Of a stretch of DNA of 64,000 nucleotides, positions 35,885 through 45,196 are shown one piece after another. Position numbers and translations under genes: made by a program. The notes beneath the pieces are model-generated. The model had not been told where the DNA came from. It saw only the letters and a program-made list of their open reading frames with translations, and did not search any database. Source of the stretch: Pontibacter sp. G13 (lineage in GTDB: Bacteria; Bacteroidota; Bacteroidia; J057). The stretch's first letter is position 1, and every line of letters starts with the position of its first letter. Location of the stretch: NCBI RefSeq assembly GCF_031851795.1, contig NZ_CP134696.1:930001-994000 (forward strand). Direction: 5' to 3'.

Positions 35885-35957
35885 CGGATAAATCACCTAC
35901 TCTAACACCTTCCAATCCACTACCCAAATTTTCACACAGCCCCATAACCCAAAATTC

Positions 35958-36842
35958 ATGATTCGCCCAATGCGATTCGCAGCGACCACCTTGTTCATTG
36001 CCACAGCCGCCCTATTTGGCTGCGGGGAAGACGACAACATTACTCCATCTAGCCCAGATCTGGAATTTATCTCGGGCTCAGGCTTTATCACGGATGATGT
36101 CACAGTTGAACCAGGATCCACCCTAAACTTCAGAATTCGTGCAGATCGAGGAGATGCTGCACTTGATCAGCTATCTATTCTAGAAAACAACAATCCCATC
36201 GGGGATTTGACTCGCCTTACTGTGGAAGGAGCTGAACCAATCTCCAATCCTATTTCCCTCTCTGGGGATGATCGCGATGGATTAACCTATACGATCACCA
36301 TCGCGAGTTCTTCCAGCGAGGAATCTATCGACTACGCATTTCGGGTAACCGATTCAGACGGATTGCTAAGAACAATTGGAGTCACAGTCACAACTGAAGA
36401 GCCGGGAACACCTGTATCGGAACGTACTGGCCTCCTATTGAGCAATTCAGCTGGACCAGCTGGAAAAGGGGGATTGGACCTTTCTACGGGAAGTGAGACA
36501 GGATCGTCCAGTGGCGATGCGGATTTGGTAGATGAGGGTATTGATTTGAATCAGCCATTTGACCAAAACTGGATTCAGATGTTTTCGAGTACCAACGGAG
36601 CCGAACTCCGAACCCCTGCGAGTGGTCTTGATTATGATGCAGTTTTGAATCAGGAAGATATCGTAGCGGCATACAATGCAGGAACCCCTATTGCCACTAC
36701 GGAAATCGTGAATACCGGGGATCTATTCTTGGTTCTAGCCGACAATGTGTATTATCTCCTAGAAGTGACCGATGTGGTCATCACAGGAACTGCCTCCCAA
36801 GGAGACAATACAGATTACTATGAATTCTCCGTGAAGGAGTAG
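35958..36842 (+). CDS. Predicted lipoprotein, unknown function
   Basis: 294 residues with a lipoprotein signal ending LFGC (Cys22). An Ig-like beta domain (about 40-150) precedes a Ser/Gly-rich linker (GSETGSSSGD) and a C-terminal domain ending YEFSVKE. No catalytic motif is seen and I do not recognise the family. It is probably cotranscribed with the barrel protein just upstream. Confidence 0.75.
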   Translation: MIRPMRFAATTLFIATAALFGCGEDDNITPSSPDLEFISGSGFITDDVTVEPGSTLNFRIRADRGDAALDQLSILENNNPIGDLTRLTVEGAEPISNPISLSGDDRDGLTYTITIASSSSEESIDYAFRVTDSDGLLRTIGVTVTTEEPGTPVSERTGLLLSNSAGPAGKGGLDLSTGSETGSSSGDADLVDEGIDLNQPFDQNWIQMFSSTNGAELRTPASGLDYDAVLNQEDIVAAYNAGTPIATTEIVNTGDLFLVLADNVYYLLEVTDVVITGTASQGDNTDYYEFSVKE

Positions 36843-36877
36843 CTACTGAAGACTGATCTTTGCGTCTGCTTTCCATT

Positions 36878-36907
36878 GCCCATGCTCTTCCGCGAGGAGG
36901 CATGGGC
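36878..36907. terminator. Hairpin between convergent genes
   Basis: GCCCATGC (36878-36885) / GCATGGGC (36900-36907) with extra inner CTC/GAG pairing. It lies between the lipoprotein gene and the SirB1-like gene. Confidence 0.55.
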
Positions 36908-36924
36908 TGACTTTTGGCGGAATT

Positions 36925-37803
36925 CTAAGAGAGCTCGTCAGGTTCGATTTCCATGGCACCCTGTAGATCGAGCAACCATTGGTCGAACAAGGCTTTATGC
37001 TCCTTGTCTTGCGACTTATCTGCGGCATGGGCGAGATTCCGGAGCATTCTGGAGACCATATTAGCAGCAGGGGAGAAGATATCTGGCCAATCCAAGCCCG
37101 ATTGCTCCAATCTACGGATCAAATACGTTTCCAGTGATTCCGGCAGGGGGTGCCCCGATCGAAAGGGATCTCGAATTACCCACCCATCCTCTGAGGCATG
37201 TGCCATCATGAAGTGCCCGGGAATATTCACCCCGTGCAATTCAAGACCAACTTCTTGGGCAAGGATCATGGCGATCGCACACAAGCTAATCTGCGTCCCC
37301 TCCTTCCTCAAAATGACTTGACCGAGCAAGCTATTGTCTAGTTGATGAAATGGTCCCTTGGGGGCATGGAATCCCTGTTGAACAAAAAGGAATTTCATCA
37401 AGTCCTCAAAAGTAGGCTGAGGATAAGCTGTCTTGAACAGCACCACCATATCCTCCATGAGCAGCCTAAATGGAGGTTTCCCAAAATCTGTCATCCGATC
37501 AGCGAGTGCTTCACAAGCGAGGTACAGCCCCCTGGGATGGGCCAAATCCTCCAACCATTCCTCCCAAAAAGTATGGAAGTTGGAATGCCTGATTTGCTCG
37601 GAAACTCCCCTCAAAACCTCCATCTGCGGATCGGACAATTGATCCCAGTAAGGAGCTGTTACCGTTTCTAGATTTCCTCCCCAAGCTCCCAATTGTTGAC
37701 GAACCTGCTGACGAACGTCTGGATCTTCGTCATCCAGCAATTGCATAAGAAAAGGGAGGTCTTGAAGCTTTGGCATGAGATCTTTAGCAGGAAGAGTGAA
37801 CAC
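36925..37803 (-). CDS. SirB1/transglutaminase-like protein
   Basis: 292 residues. The N-terminal third is helical, with a HEAT-like start (LDDEDPDVRQQVRQQLGAWGG). The central part matches the SirB1-type transglutaminase-like fold: LLGQVILRKEGTQISLCAIAMILAQEVGL, then GVNIPGHFMMAH, where family members usually have PGHF. The catalytic Cys would be that of SLCAI. The function of the family is not settled. A downstream in-frame ATG at 37776 is an alternative start. Confidence 0.75.
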   Translation of the reverse strand: MFTLPAKDLMPKLQDLPFLMQLLDDEDPDVRQQVRQQLGAWGGNLETVTAPYWDQLSDPQMEVLRGVSEQIRHSNFHTFWEEWLEDLAHPRGLYLACEALADRMTDFGKPPFRLLMEDMVVLFKTAYPQPTFEDLMKFLFVQQGFHAPKGPFHQLDNSLLGQVILRKEGTQISLCAIAMILAQEVGLELHGVNIPGHFMMAHASEDGWVIRDPFRSGHPLPESLETYLIRRLEQSGLDWPDIFSPAANMVSRMLRNLAHAADKSQDKEHKALFDQWLLDLQGAMEIEPDELS

Positions 37804-37846
37804 ATGAATGCTCGAAAATGAGCATAGGTATCTGATTGCCTGAATC

Positions 37847-37854
37847 CAAATATA
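37847..37854 (-). promoter_or_regulatory. -7 box of the SirB1-like gene
   Basis: TATATTTG on minus, an exact match, 44 bases before the start codon. The -33 region is weak. A small palindrome ATGCTC/GAGCAT (37808-37825) lies in the leader. Confidence 0.45.
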
Positions 37855-37938
37855 CGATGCATCCGGAAATCATGACGAAAACCTACCCCAACCCATCAAA
37901 AAAGCCGATATCGAAGCATCGATACCGGCTAAACGGTG

Positions 37939-38013
37939 GGTGACTAATGGGATTCGAACCCACGGCCCCCAGAACCACAATCTGGTGCTCTAACCAACTG
38001 AGCTATAGCCACC
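37939..38013 (-). tRNA. tRNA-His (anticodon GTG), downstream copy
   Basis: Read on minus: acceptor GTGGCTA / TAGTCAC, D-arm with AGCTCAGTTGGTTAGAGC, anticodon stem CCAGA/TCTGG with loop TTGTGGT, so anticodon GTG. The extra 5' G (position -1, 38013) faces C73, as expected for tRNA-His. CCA is not encoded. It has its own promoter at 38033-38063. Confidence 0.96.
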
Positions 38014-38032
38014 ATTTATCCTTAAGCGGGCG

Positions 38033-38063
38033 CAAACATAATCAACAATTTGATTCGCTGCAA
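38033..38063 (-). promoter_or_regulatory. Promoter of the downstream tRNA-His
   Basis: TTG (38063-38061), 20 bases, then TATGTTTG (38040-38033). Confidence 0.65.
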
Positions 38064-38129
38064 CAAAATGCCCTCGTTTTTCTGAAAAAATAATGGAAAC
38101 GAATCTGTCGATACATTTCCATCACGGTG

Positions 38130-38204
38130 GGTGACTAATGGGATTCGAACCCACGACCCCCAGAACCACAATCTGGTGCTCTAACCAACTGAGCTATAGC
38201 CACC
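38130..38204 (-). tRNA. tRNA-His (anticodon GTG), upstream copy
   Basis: Differs from the copy at 37939 by about one base in the T-arm (cgac against cggc on plus). Same anticodon GTG and same extra 5' G. The two genes are 116 bases apart and share flanks on their 5' side, so the duplication included the promoter. Confidence 0.96.
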
Positions 38205-38223
38205 GTGTTTGTCTTAACGGGTG

Positions 38224-38253
38224 CAAATATAGGCATTCCGCTTATTCTGTCAA
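38224..38253 (-). promoter_or_regulatory. Promoter of the upstream tRNA-His
   Basis: TTG (38253-38251), 19 bases, then TATATTTG (38231-38224), an exact consensus. Confidence 0.65.
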
Positions 38254-38451
38254 GGGTTTGGGGTAATTTTTTTGAAAAAAATTGCGAAACCCCAATTAAA
38301 ATCATCTTATTCAAATCCTTGATTATGAATACTTTAATTTTTCACCCCTTCCCCAAAAATCCTGATTACCAAACGAATAGACCCACATCTTCTAGGCTAA
38401 AATTCAGCAATGAAAAAATGGGCCATTATCGACAACTGAAACCCACCAAAT

Positions 38452-38483
38452 GAAAAATCCCGGGCCGCAATGGACCCGGGATT
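38452..38483 (-). terminator. Terminator of the giant PKD gene
   Basis: On minus, AATCCCGGG (38483-38475), a ten-base loop, CCCGGGATT (38464-38456), then T-run. It lies 20 bases after the stop codon. Confidence 0.85.
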
Positions 38484-38503
38484 GTAAACGGGAAAATTGA
38501 TAA

Positions 38504-41500
38504 TTATCTGATCAGAGTAACCGAACCAGTCAATTCAACTGGGGTACCATCCTCTCCTACACCGTTCACACGGTACACATATACCCCTTCCTGAACAGGC
38601 ACACCGTCTCGGGTACCGTCCCAACCGCCTTGATCGGAGGATGGGTCCAAAGTCCGGAAGATCATTTCGCCCCATCGGTTAAAGATCTGGAGTTCCATGG
38701 TGTTGAGATTTCGGCCAAATACCCGAAACCGGTCATTCTGGAGGTCTCCGTTCGGGGTAAAGGCGTTCGGCGCGAATACCTGAGGCCCAAATACCACCGT
38801 GGAAACATTGGAGTAAGACTCTAGTTGATTTCCTCCCAATTCAATTGCGATCACCCGATATTCATACACTGGCTGATCCAGAGTGGTGAATCGGTCTTCA
38901 TAGAAGTTCAAGGTACCATCGACGACACCGACTTCCTCCCATGCACCCAATGCATCGTTGAAGATCTCGATACGATATTGGAAGACTCCATTTTGCCACT
39001 CCAAATAGGGCGTCCATTGAAGGGTTGGATATTGAGTGGAGATCCCACGAGTGGCCTGCAACAAGATCGTCTTTCCGATATAACCGGGCACCGATACGTC
39101 CTCGCACTGATCCACAGTAAAGACCCTGTAGTAGTATGACTGATTATCGACATCTACATCAGTATCAGTGTATGACTGAATGCTCAAGTCAAATTCGTCG
39201 ATCAAGTTCCAATCCAAGCCGTTTCTCGATCTTTCCAAATAGTAGAAATCGGGGAGATAGCCTTCGTAGTTATCCCAAGAAATGTCGATAACAGAGTCTG
39301 TTACAGTTGCTACCAAAACATCAGTTGGGGTGGTTGGCTCCAAGTGATCAGGACGCTCTGCATCCAGATCTCCCCATGAGACCTGATCTATCGCACCGCC
39401 ACTGGCAACTGCCTTGATCCGGTAAGATTTCTCTTCGCGGCAGAATGTCTCCTCATCCAGATAAGACAGGGTGTTGCCCGGAACAATTGCGATAGGCTGA
39501 GGAGGATTGGTCAAATCATAGGAATCCAATTCATAGATCTCGTATTGAGCGACGGTATAGCCCACGTAAGGTGTCCATTCCAACAAGATGGCATCCAAGG
39601 CAGGCAAGGTTTCCAAATTGATGGTACAGTGCTCCTCCGTCTGATCTATATCTGAAGTTTCCCCACAGGTATTCAGCACCAAAACCTGATAGCAGAAGCT
39701 ATTGGCCTCCAAGTTCAAGTTTCCAACTGCCGATGAGTCGATGAAAGTCACTACGGCTTGATCCGTAATCGTCCCAACCTGAATGGCATTTCCGCCACTC
39801 ACTTTGCGATAAATGTGATATTCGACAAAATCAGTTCCCAAATAAGGCTCCCAGAGCACCTCTGCTACTCGTCGTTCCAACACAGTCACATTTCGCATAA
39901 CCACCGGATCAGGAATGACCCGCTCATCAATAATGACTTGGAATGGTTCAGAGATTTCTCCACAACCCAATACATTGGTAATGGTCACAGTCACCTCGTA
40001 GATACCCGGATTGAGGAATTCGTAGTCATAGAACACCTTCCCTCCATTGAAACTCTCACAGGTAACAATACCAGTCGCGATTTCAGTCACGCAGTATTCG
40101 TAGGTCGCCACGGTTGTGTCCAAGATAGAAGAATCCGCGTGGAATCTAATTTCTACAGGATTACATCCTGAGGTCACATCCGCGTAGATATAAGGCTCCG
40201 GACGTCTTAGGTCGATATAATCGACTTTGGTCAACGTATCGCGGCAACCGAGCGAATCTTCGATCAGCAATGTAACAGAGTACAGCGTATCAGCGAGGTA
40301 CTCATGTACCGGATTGGGATCACCATTCACGGTGTCTCCATCTCCGAAAATCCACTGCCAATCAATCACCGTTTCTCCCGAAGACAAATCGGTAAAAGTG
40401 ATATCCTCTGGTGCACAACTTCTGGTAATATCAGCTTCAAACTCTGCAATAGCCCCTTGATAGGTTGCAACCGTGGTGGTAGCTGTATCTCGACATCCAT
40501 TGATGTCCTCCACCATCAAGGTGACGTTGTACAGGCTATTGCCGGTATATAAATGAACAGGGTTGGTGGCATTTGCGGTATCGCCATCTCCAAAGTCCCA
40601 GAACCAAGCACTAATGGACGAATCACCCGGAATGCTGGCATCCATGAAAGGAATAAGCAGTGGCGCACAACCTGCAGTATCCTGAGGAAGGATCTGAGCA
40701 GTTGGATGTGAGAAAATCATCACGCTATCCGTCTGCGGCAGTGTATAAGGGCATGGCGGCATCTGTGCATCCAGCAACAAGATTTCGGGCTTGAAATTGC
40801 CAGGATCGGCATACAGGTGACAGATCGTAATCGTATCGTTGGTCGCTGTCAATCCCAACAGAGAATCTACGCTACCATCTTTCCAGTCTAGGAATCCTGC
40901 AGCCGTACTCGTAGTTATCAAGGTGATGCATACCGTATCTCCCAAACACACATCACCCGGCAAGATTTCATAAGAACCATTAGGTCCAGAAAGATTGATA
41001 TAATCTTCTCGGATCAAGGTGTCCTTACAACCCTCTTCATGAGTAGCAATCAACCTTACGTCATATTGACCAGGCGCAAAGTAGACATAGCCAGGATCTT
41101 GAAGGAAACTGAAGCCAAATCCATCACCAAAATCCCATTCCCAACCGACTACATTTCCTTCGGAGGAATCAGTGAATTGAGAACTCATTGGCGGACAGAA
41201 TCCGGAAGTTGGATCACCCCCGAAATTGGCACGGAAATACTCAATGTATACCGCATCGGTATAGGTGATGCTGTCTACACATCCATTGATATCTGTCAAT
41301 ACCAATTGGACATCGAATGACCCCGTATCTGTATAGGCATAAGTCGGGTTAGACATAGTGTCTGTTCCCATGCCATCTCCAAAGTCCCAAAGGTAGGAGA
41401 GGCCAATGCCTTGAGAAGAATCTACAAATTGAACCAGAGCACCTTTACATGTCGTGTCATCCACAATGGTAAAGTCTGGCTCGGGAAAGGTAATCAACAC

Positions 41501-44158
41501 ATAATCATTGAGAACAAGCGTGTCTTGACATCCATTGTCATCCACTACCGCCAATCGAATGTCGTAGCTACCCGGAGAAGAGAAGCTATGGGCAGGGTTC
41601 TGCAAAGTCGAAGTATTGTTGGCTCCACTTGCCGGGTCTCCAAAATCCCAAGACCAGCTGACAATGTTATTTGAGGTAGTGGTACTAGAATCGGAGAATT
41701 GAATATTCGCACCAGGACATCCCGTCGTCAATGAAGATCCAAAATTGGCAAATGCTCCATCCACTCGAATCAAGCTATCAAACGAAACGGTATCTCGACA
41801 ACCAAATTGATCAATGGCTACCAAACTTACCGAGTATTCCCCGGTATCCTGATAAACAAAAGTAGGAGAATCCCCAAAAATAAACTGCCCCGGAACAGGC
41901 TTGTTATATGCCAAGCTCCAAACCGATGTGGAAGTACTATTCAACGAGGTATTCGAAAAGTTCACAGTTAATGGAGCACACCCTGATGTTACGCTAGGAG
42001 TGAAGCTCGCCTGCGGATTTCCGGCAAAGACAATGGAAGTGGCGGTATCGCTACAGTCTGTGAGCGTGTTTACAATAATCTGATCAATAATGTAGACCCC
42101 TGTACCCGGAATTGGGAAAGCTGGAGGATTCTGTTGGGTCGAGTAAAGCGATCCATTGATGTACCATTCATATACATCTGCAGGTCCAACTGACTGATCC
42201 TGAAATTGGATCGTGTCTGGCAAACTACAGAAAATGGAATCTGACACCCCGAATTCCGCCTTTGGAGGGGACGAGAACACCATGTTGTTGACCACCATGG
42301 TATCATTACATCCATTGTCAGAGACAATCAGTGCTACGGAGTACAACCCAGAATCAGGATAAATCGTGGTTACGACATTGGTATCATAAGGGGTGAAGTT
42401 CCCCGGAGCTACATATTGAAAATCGAATAGATACTCCCAATCATCATTGAAGGAGTCTGCCTCGAATGTGATGTCTTCGTTGATACAGACCGTATCCTTG
42501 TCGGCAGAAAAACCATTGACGGGAGGCTCTCCTACTCTAACGGCACCACCAATTCGCAAGGTATCGGTACATCCGGTTGCAGTTGCAACGATCAAGGTTA
42601 CCGGATAACTCCCCGGATTCGGAAATACGACAGACGGGTTTTGCACAGATGCCGTAGGCGGAACGGCAGTAGGCGTACCAAAGTCCCAATTCCATGAGAT
42701 GATCGGATCAATGGCGGTGGAATTGTCGGTAAACTGTACGGACAATGGCGCACAACCTTCCTCTGGATCTCGGGTAAAGGCCACATTGGGCGGCGCAATT
42801 TCCACAGAATCACAGAACACATCAGTACATCCCTGCGCGTTTTCCACAGTCAGGCAAATCACAAATGTTCCGTAAGCCGAATAGACATGTGTAGGATTCT
42901 GCTGATTGCTAGTTGCGCCATCTCCAAAGTCCCAATCCCATGCAACCGCGCCAGTAGAAATATCTGTGAAGTTGAATGGAAGCCCTGGCTGACAATCTTC
43001 GGCATGGTCAACCGTGTAACCAGCTGTCGGGACTGGCTGAACGAGGATGTAACTTGTACGGACTAGTGTATCTCCACAATCGGTGTTATTGGCAAAAAGG
43101 GATACTGTGTAAACGCCCGGCGTGGAATAAGTATAAGACTCTACAGGATCGGTTCCATCCACACCCGGAAACTCACCAAAGTCCCAAGCCAATGAGCTTA
43201 CACCTCCAGTACTCAAACTGGTGAATGTGATGCTATCGCCCAAACAAATTGTGGTTTGAGATGCGGTGAAATCTGCAGTTACGCCACCAATTCCCACCAT
43301 GTTGTCGAAAGCCAAAGTATCCAAGCAACCATTGGCTGATTCCATGATGAGCTCAACATCGTATTGACCATCAGCACCATAGGTGATTGGAGGAGGATTG
43401 GCTCCTATTGAGGATGATGTCCCCCCTGGAGTCGAACCGCCTGGAAAATTCCATGTGTAGGTGGGAGAAGTTGCCCCATTCAGCGTGGTATTGTTCGTAA
43501 AGTTTACCGTCAAAGGGGGAGAACAAGCAGAATTGACATCTACTGAAAAATCCAAATCCGCAGCTTCATATACATAGATCTGGTCCTGAAAAACCACCGT
43601 ATTGGAACAGCCATCAGCATTCACTACCGTCATGGCCACACTGATGGTGTCTGGAGCATTGGAAAAAGTGAATGTGGGATTAGGATCCATGCTAATCGAC
43701 CCATCCGACAATACATATGTATAATCGGTAATGGGGCTTCCTCCTGTCCCAGTAGTGTCTGTGAAGGTAACAGTAAGTGGCGCACAACCCTCTGTCTGAT
43801 CCAACACAAACCCCGGTGATGGAGGGGCATTCATTTCGATGAAACACGTTTTGGTTATGGAATCGGTCCCTTGAGGGCCAGAAATAACCAAAGTCACATC
43901 ATAACATCCGGGATCGGAGTAGATGAATGTGGGGCTTTGAAGGGTACTGGTACTATTTGAGGCATCTCCAAAATACCAAGTCCAGCTAGTGGGGTTGCCC
44001 GTAGACAAATCTGAAAACTTGACCACAAGAGAAAATGGGCTACACCCAGTATTCTTGTCGGAAGTAAAGTCAGCAGAAGTCTGAGCAAGCAGATTAGGTT
44101 TTGCAAATATGAAAAAGATTCCACACAGCAGAAACCAACGGATGGATACGTGATTCAT
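38504..44158 (-). CDS. Giant PKD-repeat adhesin-like protein with gliding-type C-terminal domain
   Basis: 1884 residues, signal peptide ending FAKPNLLAQ. About 16 tandem PKD-like repeats of 75-95 residues fill residues ~25-1400. Most start with GC-P-TV-FTD-S and carry a WDFGDG core; some cores are worn (WNFPGG, LDWKDG, FDFQYV). Each repeat has a regular Cys pair. About four fibronectin-III-like units follow (ILLEWTPYVGYTVAQYEIYE). The end is a type B T9SS domain (APNAFTPNGDLQNDRFRVFG, LQIFNRWGEMIF, GWDGTRDG). Such proteins are exported by T9SS and held on the surface or released; adhesion or matrix roles are inferred only. Monocistronic, with terminator at 38452. Confidence 0.95.
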   Translation of the reverse strand: MNHVSIRWFLLCGIFFIFAKPNLLAQTSADFTSDKNTGCSPFSLVVKFSDLSTGNPTSWTWYFGDASNSTSTLQSPTFIYSDPGCYDVTLVISGPQGTDSITKTCFIEMNAPPSPGFVLDQTEGCAPLTVTFTDTTGTGGSPITDYTYVLSDGSISMDPNPTFTFSNAPDTISVAMTVVNADGCSNTVVFQDQIYVYEAADLDFSVDVNSACSPPLTVNFTNNTTLNGATSPTYTWNFPGGSTPGGTSSSIGANPPPITYGADGQYDVELIMESANGCLDTLAFDNMVGIGGVTADFTASQTTICLGDSITFTSLSTGGVSSLAWDFGEFPGVDGTDPVESYTYSTPGVYTVSLFANNTDCGDTLVRTSYILVQPVPTAGYTVDHAEDCQPGLPFNFTDISTGAVAWDWDFGDGATSNQQNPTHVYSAYGTFVICLTVENAQGCTDVFCDSVEIAPPNVAFTRDPEEGCAPLSVQFTDNSTAIDPIISWNWDFGTPTAVPPTASVQNPSVVFPNPGSYPVTLIVATATGCTDTLRIGGAVRVGEPPVNGFSADKDTVCINEDITFEADSFNDDWEYLFDFQYVAPGNFTPYDTNVVTTIYPDSGLYSVALIVSDNGCNDTMVVNNMVFSSPPKAEFGVSDSIFCSLPDTIQFQDQSVGPADVYEWYINGSLYSTQQNPPAFPIPGTGVYIIDQIIVNTLTDCSDTATSIVFAGNPQASFTPSVTSGCAPLTVNFSNTSLNSTSTSVWSLAYNKPVPGQFIFGDSPTFVYQDTGEYSVSLVAIDQFGCRDTVSFDSLIRVDGAFANFGSSLTTGCPGANIQFSDSSTTTSNNIVSWSWDFGDPASGANNTSTLQNPAHSFSSPGSYDIRLAVVDDNGCQDTLVLNDYVLITFPEPDFTIVDDTTCKGALVQFVDSSQGIGLSYLWDFGDGMGTDTMSNPTYAYTDTGSFDVQLVLTDINGCVDSITYTDAVYIEYFRANFGGDPTSGFCPPMSSQFTDSSEGNVVGWEWDFGDGFGFSFLQDPGYVYFAPGQYDVRLIATHEEGCKDTLIREDYINLSGPNGSYEILPGDVCLGDTVCITLITTSTAAGFLDWKDGSVDSLLGLTATNDTITICHLYADPGNFKPEILLLDAQMPPCPYTLPQTDSVMIFSHPTAQILPQDTAGCAPLLIPFMDASIPGDSSISAWFWDFGDGDTANATNPVHLYTGNSLYNVTLMVEDINGCRDTATTTVATYQGAIAEFEADITRSCAPEDITFTDLSSGETVIDWQWIFGDGDTVNGDPNPVHEYLADTLYSVTLLIEDSLGCRDTLTKVDYIDLRRPEPYIYADVTSGCNPVEIRFHADSSILDTTVATYEYCVTEIATGIVTCESFNGGKVFYDYEFLNPGIYEVTVTITNVLGCGEISEPFQVIIDERVIPDPVVMRNVTVLERRVAEVLWEPYLGTDFVEYHIYRKVSGGNAIQVGTITDQAVVTFIDSSAVGNLNLEANSFCYQVLVLNTCGETSDIDQTEEHCTINLETLPALDAILLEWTPYVGYTVAQYEIYELDSYDLTNPPQPIAIVPGNTLSYLDEETFCREEKSYRIKAVASGGAIDQVSWGDLDAERPDHLEPTTPTDVLVATVTDSVIDISWDNYEGYLPDFYYLERSRNGLDWNLIDEFDLSIQSYTDTDVDVDNQSYYYRVFTVDQCEDVSVPGYIGKTILLQATRGISTQYPTLQWTPYLEWQNGVFQYRIEIFNDALGAWEEVGVVDGTLNFYEDRFTTLDQPVYEYRVIAIELGGNQLESYSNVSTVVFGPQVFAPNAFTPNGDLQNDRFRVFGRNLNTMELQIFNRWGEMIFRTLDPSSDQGGWDGTRDGVPVQEGVYVYRVNGVGEDGTPVELTGSVTLIR

Positions 44159-44578
44159 ACCAAAAACGAATGATCAATATTTCCCGTTATCGAAAATCTA
44201 GGTCCTAGTTATATGCTCGAAAGTGGTTCGCGGTGTGCTTGTCGTCTTAGGGTACCAATCAACTCAACTGGCTTGAATTCACAAAACCCATCCACCCTCT
44301 GTACCTTTCTTCCTTGCAACTATTCCAACTCTCGAACTCAATTTCAAACCAAAACGACAAGTTAGCGGTTTTCGAAGAATTTTCCTTAACACTAAAAGGG
44401 AATACAAGCAATAAATCCCCGATCAGGGCTGCCTGTAATCAATAGATGTCCATTTGGGGAAGATCCCCTAATCGACTCACCGACCACTCCCTTGCTCACG
44501 GCCAGTTCACAACCAAGATAGTTCACATTCAAAGAAAATCCCAAATTCCACACAAAGCACATCTCACAAGCCTAACAA
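44159..44578. other. Intergenic region
   Basis: Upstream of the PKD gene and downstream of the membrane-protein gene, both on minus. No convincing promoter, hairpin or open frame is visible. Confidence 0.4.
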
Positions 44579-45145
44579 TCAGCTAAATGGATGATGAACT
44601 TCCGTGCCACGCATGAGATTCATGATCACCAACAAGATGAGGTATAAAAATAATGGACTCAGATCGATCCAAGATTTTTTGCGAGACCACCTCTGGCCCC
44701 AGTGAAGAATGATCTGAAAGAAGGTGGTAAATAGTAGGAAATTCCCCAAAAACTTGATGACAGGATGGAGAATTTGCCTATCCGAAGCGATAAATGGATG
44801 CCAGAATGAGGAGGGAGGCAAATAGGTATAGGGCTCGAACAGGCACATCGCACCAGCTGCAGCCAATGCGGCCCACTGAGAAATTGAGAAGAAAAGCTGT
44901 ACCGCATGAAGCTCTCGGCTATAGTCCAAATTACGCGCCCAAAGCAGCAAAGCTGTCGTCAGGAACATCATCCCAAGCAAAAGCCCCGTCAGTTGGGAAT
45001 TCATATGGAAAAACCAAGTGACGAGGGTGAACACATATTGTGCAATGGCATGCATGGCGATGAACAAGGGCACCTCCTTTCGCCTAGCCAGCAGTAAGTA
45101 CAGGGCAAAGCATAGGATAAACACCAAAAATAACCCATCGAGCAT
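44579..45145 (-). CDS. Multi-spanning membrane protein, unknown function
   Basis: 188 residues with about six hydrophobic helices (for example LFLVFILCFALYLLLA, LLLGMMFLTTALLLWA, FLLFTTFFQIILHWG, LFLYLILLVIMNLM). Charged loops such as RRKE and RWSRKKS suggest an inner-membrane protein. No family recognised. It lies 51 bases after porQ on the same strand and is probably cotranscribed. Confidence 0.7.
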   Translation of the reverse strand: MLDGLFLVFILCFALYLLLARRKEVPLFIAMHAIAQYVFTLVTWFFHMNSQLTGLLLGMMFLTTALLLWARNLDYSRELHAVQLFFSISQWAALAAAGAMCLFEPYTYLPPSSFWHPFIASDRQILHPVIKFLGNFLLFTTFFQIILHWGQRWSRKKSWIDLSPLFLYLILLVIMNLMRGTEVHHPFS

Positions 45146-45196
45146 AAGGAAGCGATTTGCGAGGTGGTGGCGGATCGACGAGCAATGTGAAAGCCA

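Noticed and set aside
44159-44578. Promoter of the PKD gene
   Set aside because: AT-rich stretches are present on minus, but none matches TAnnTTTG with a spaced TTG; I make no call.
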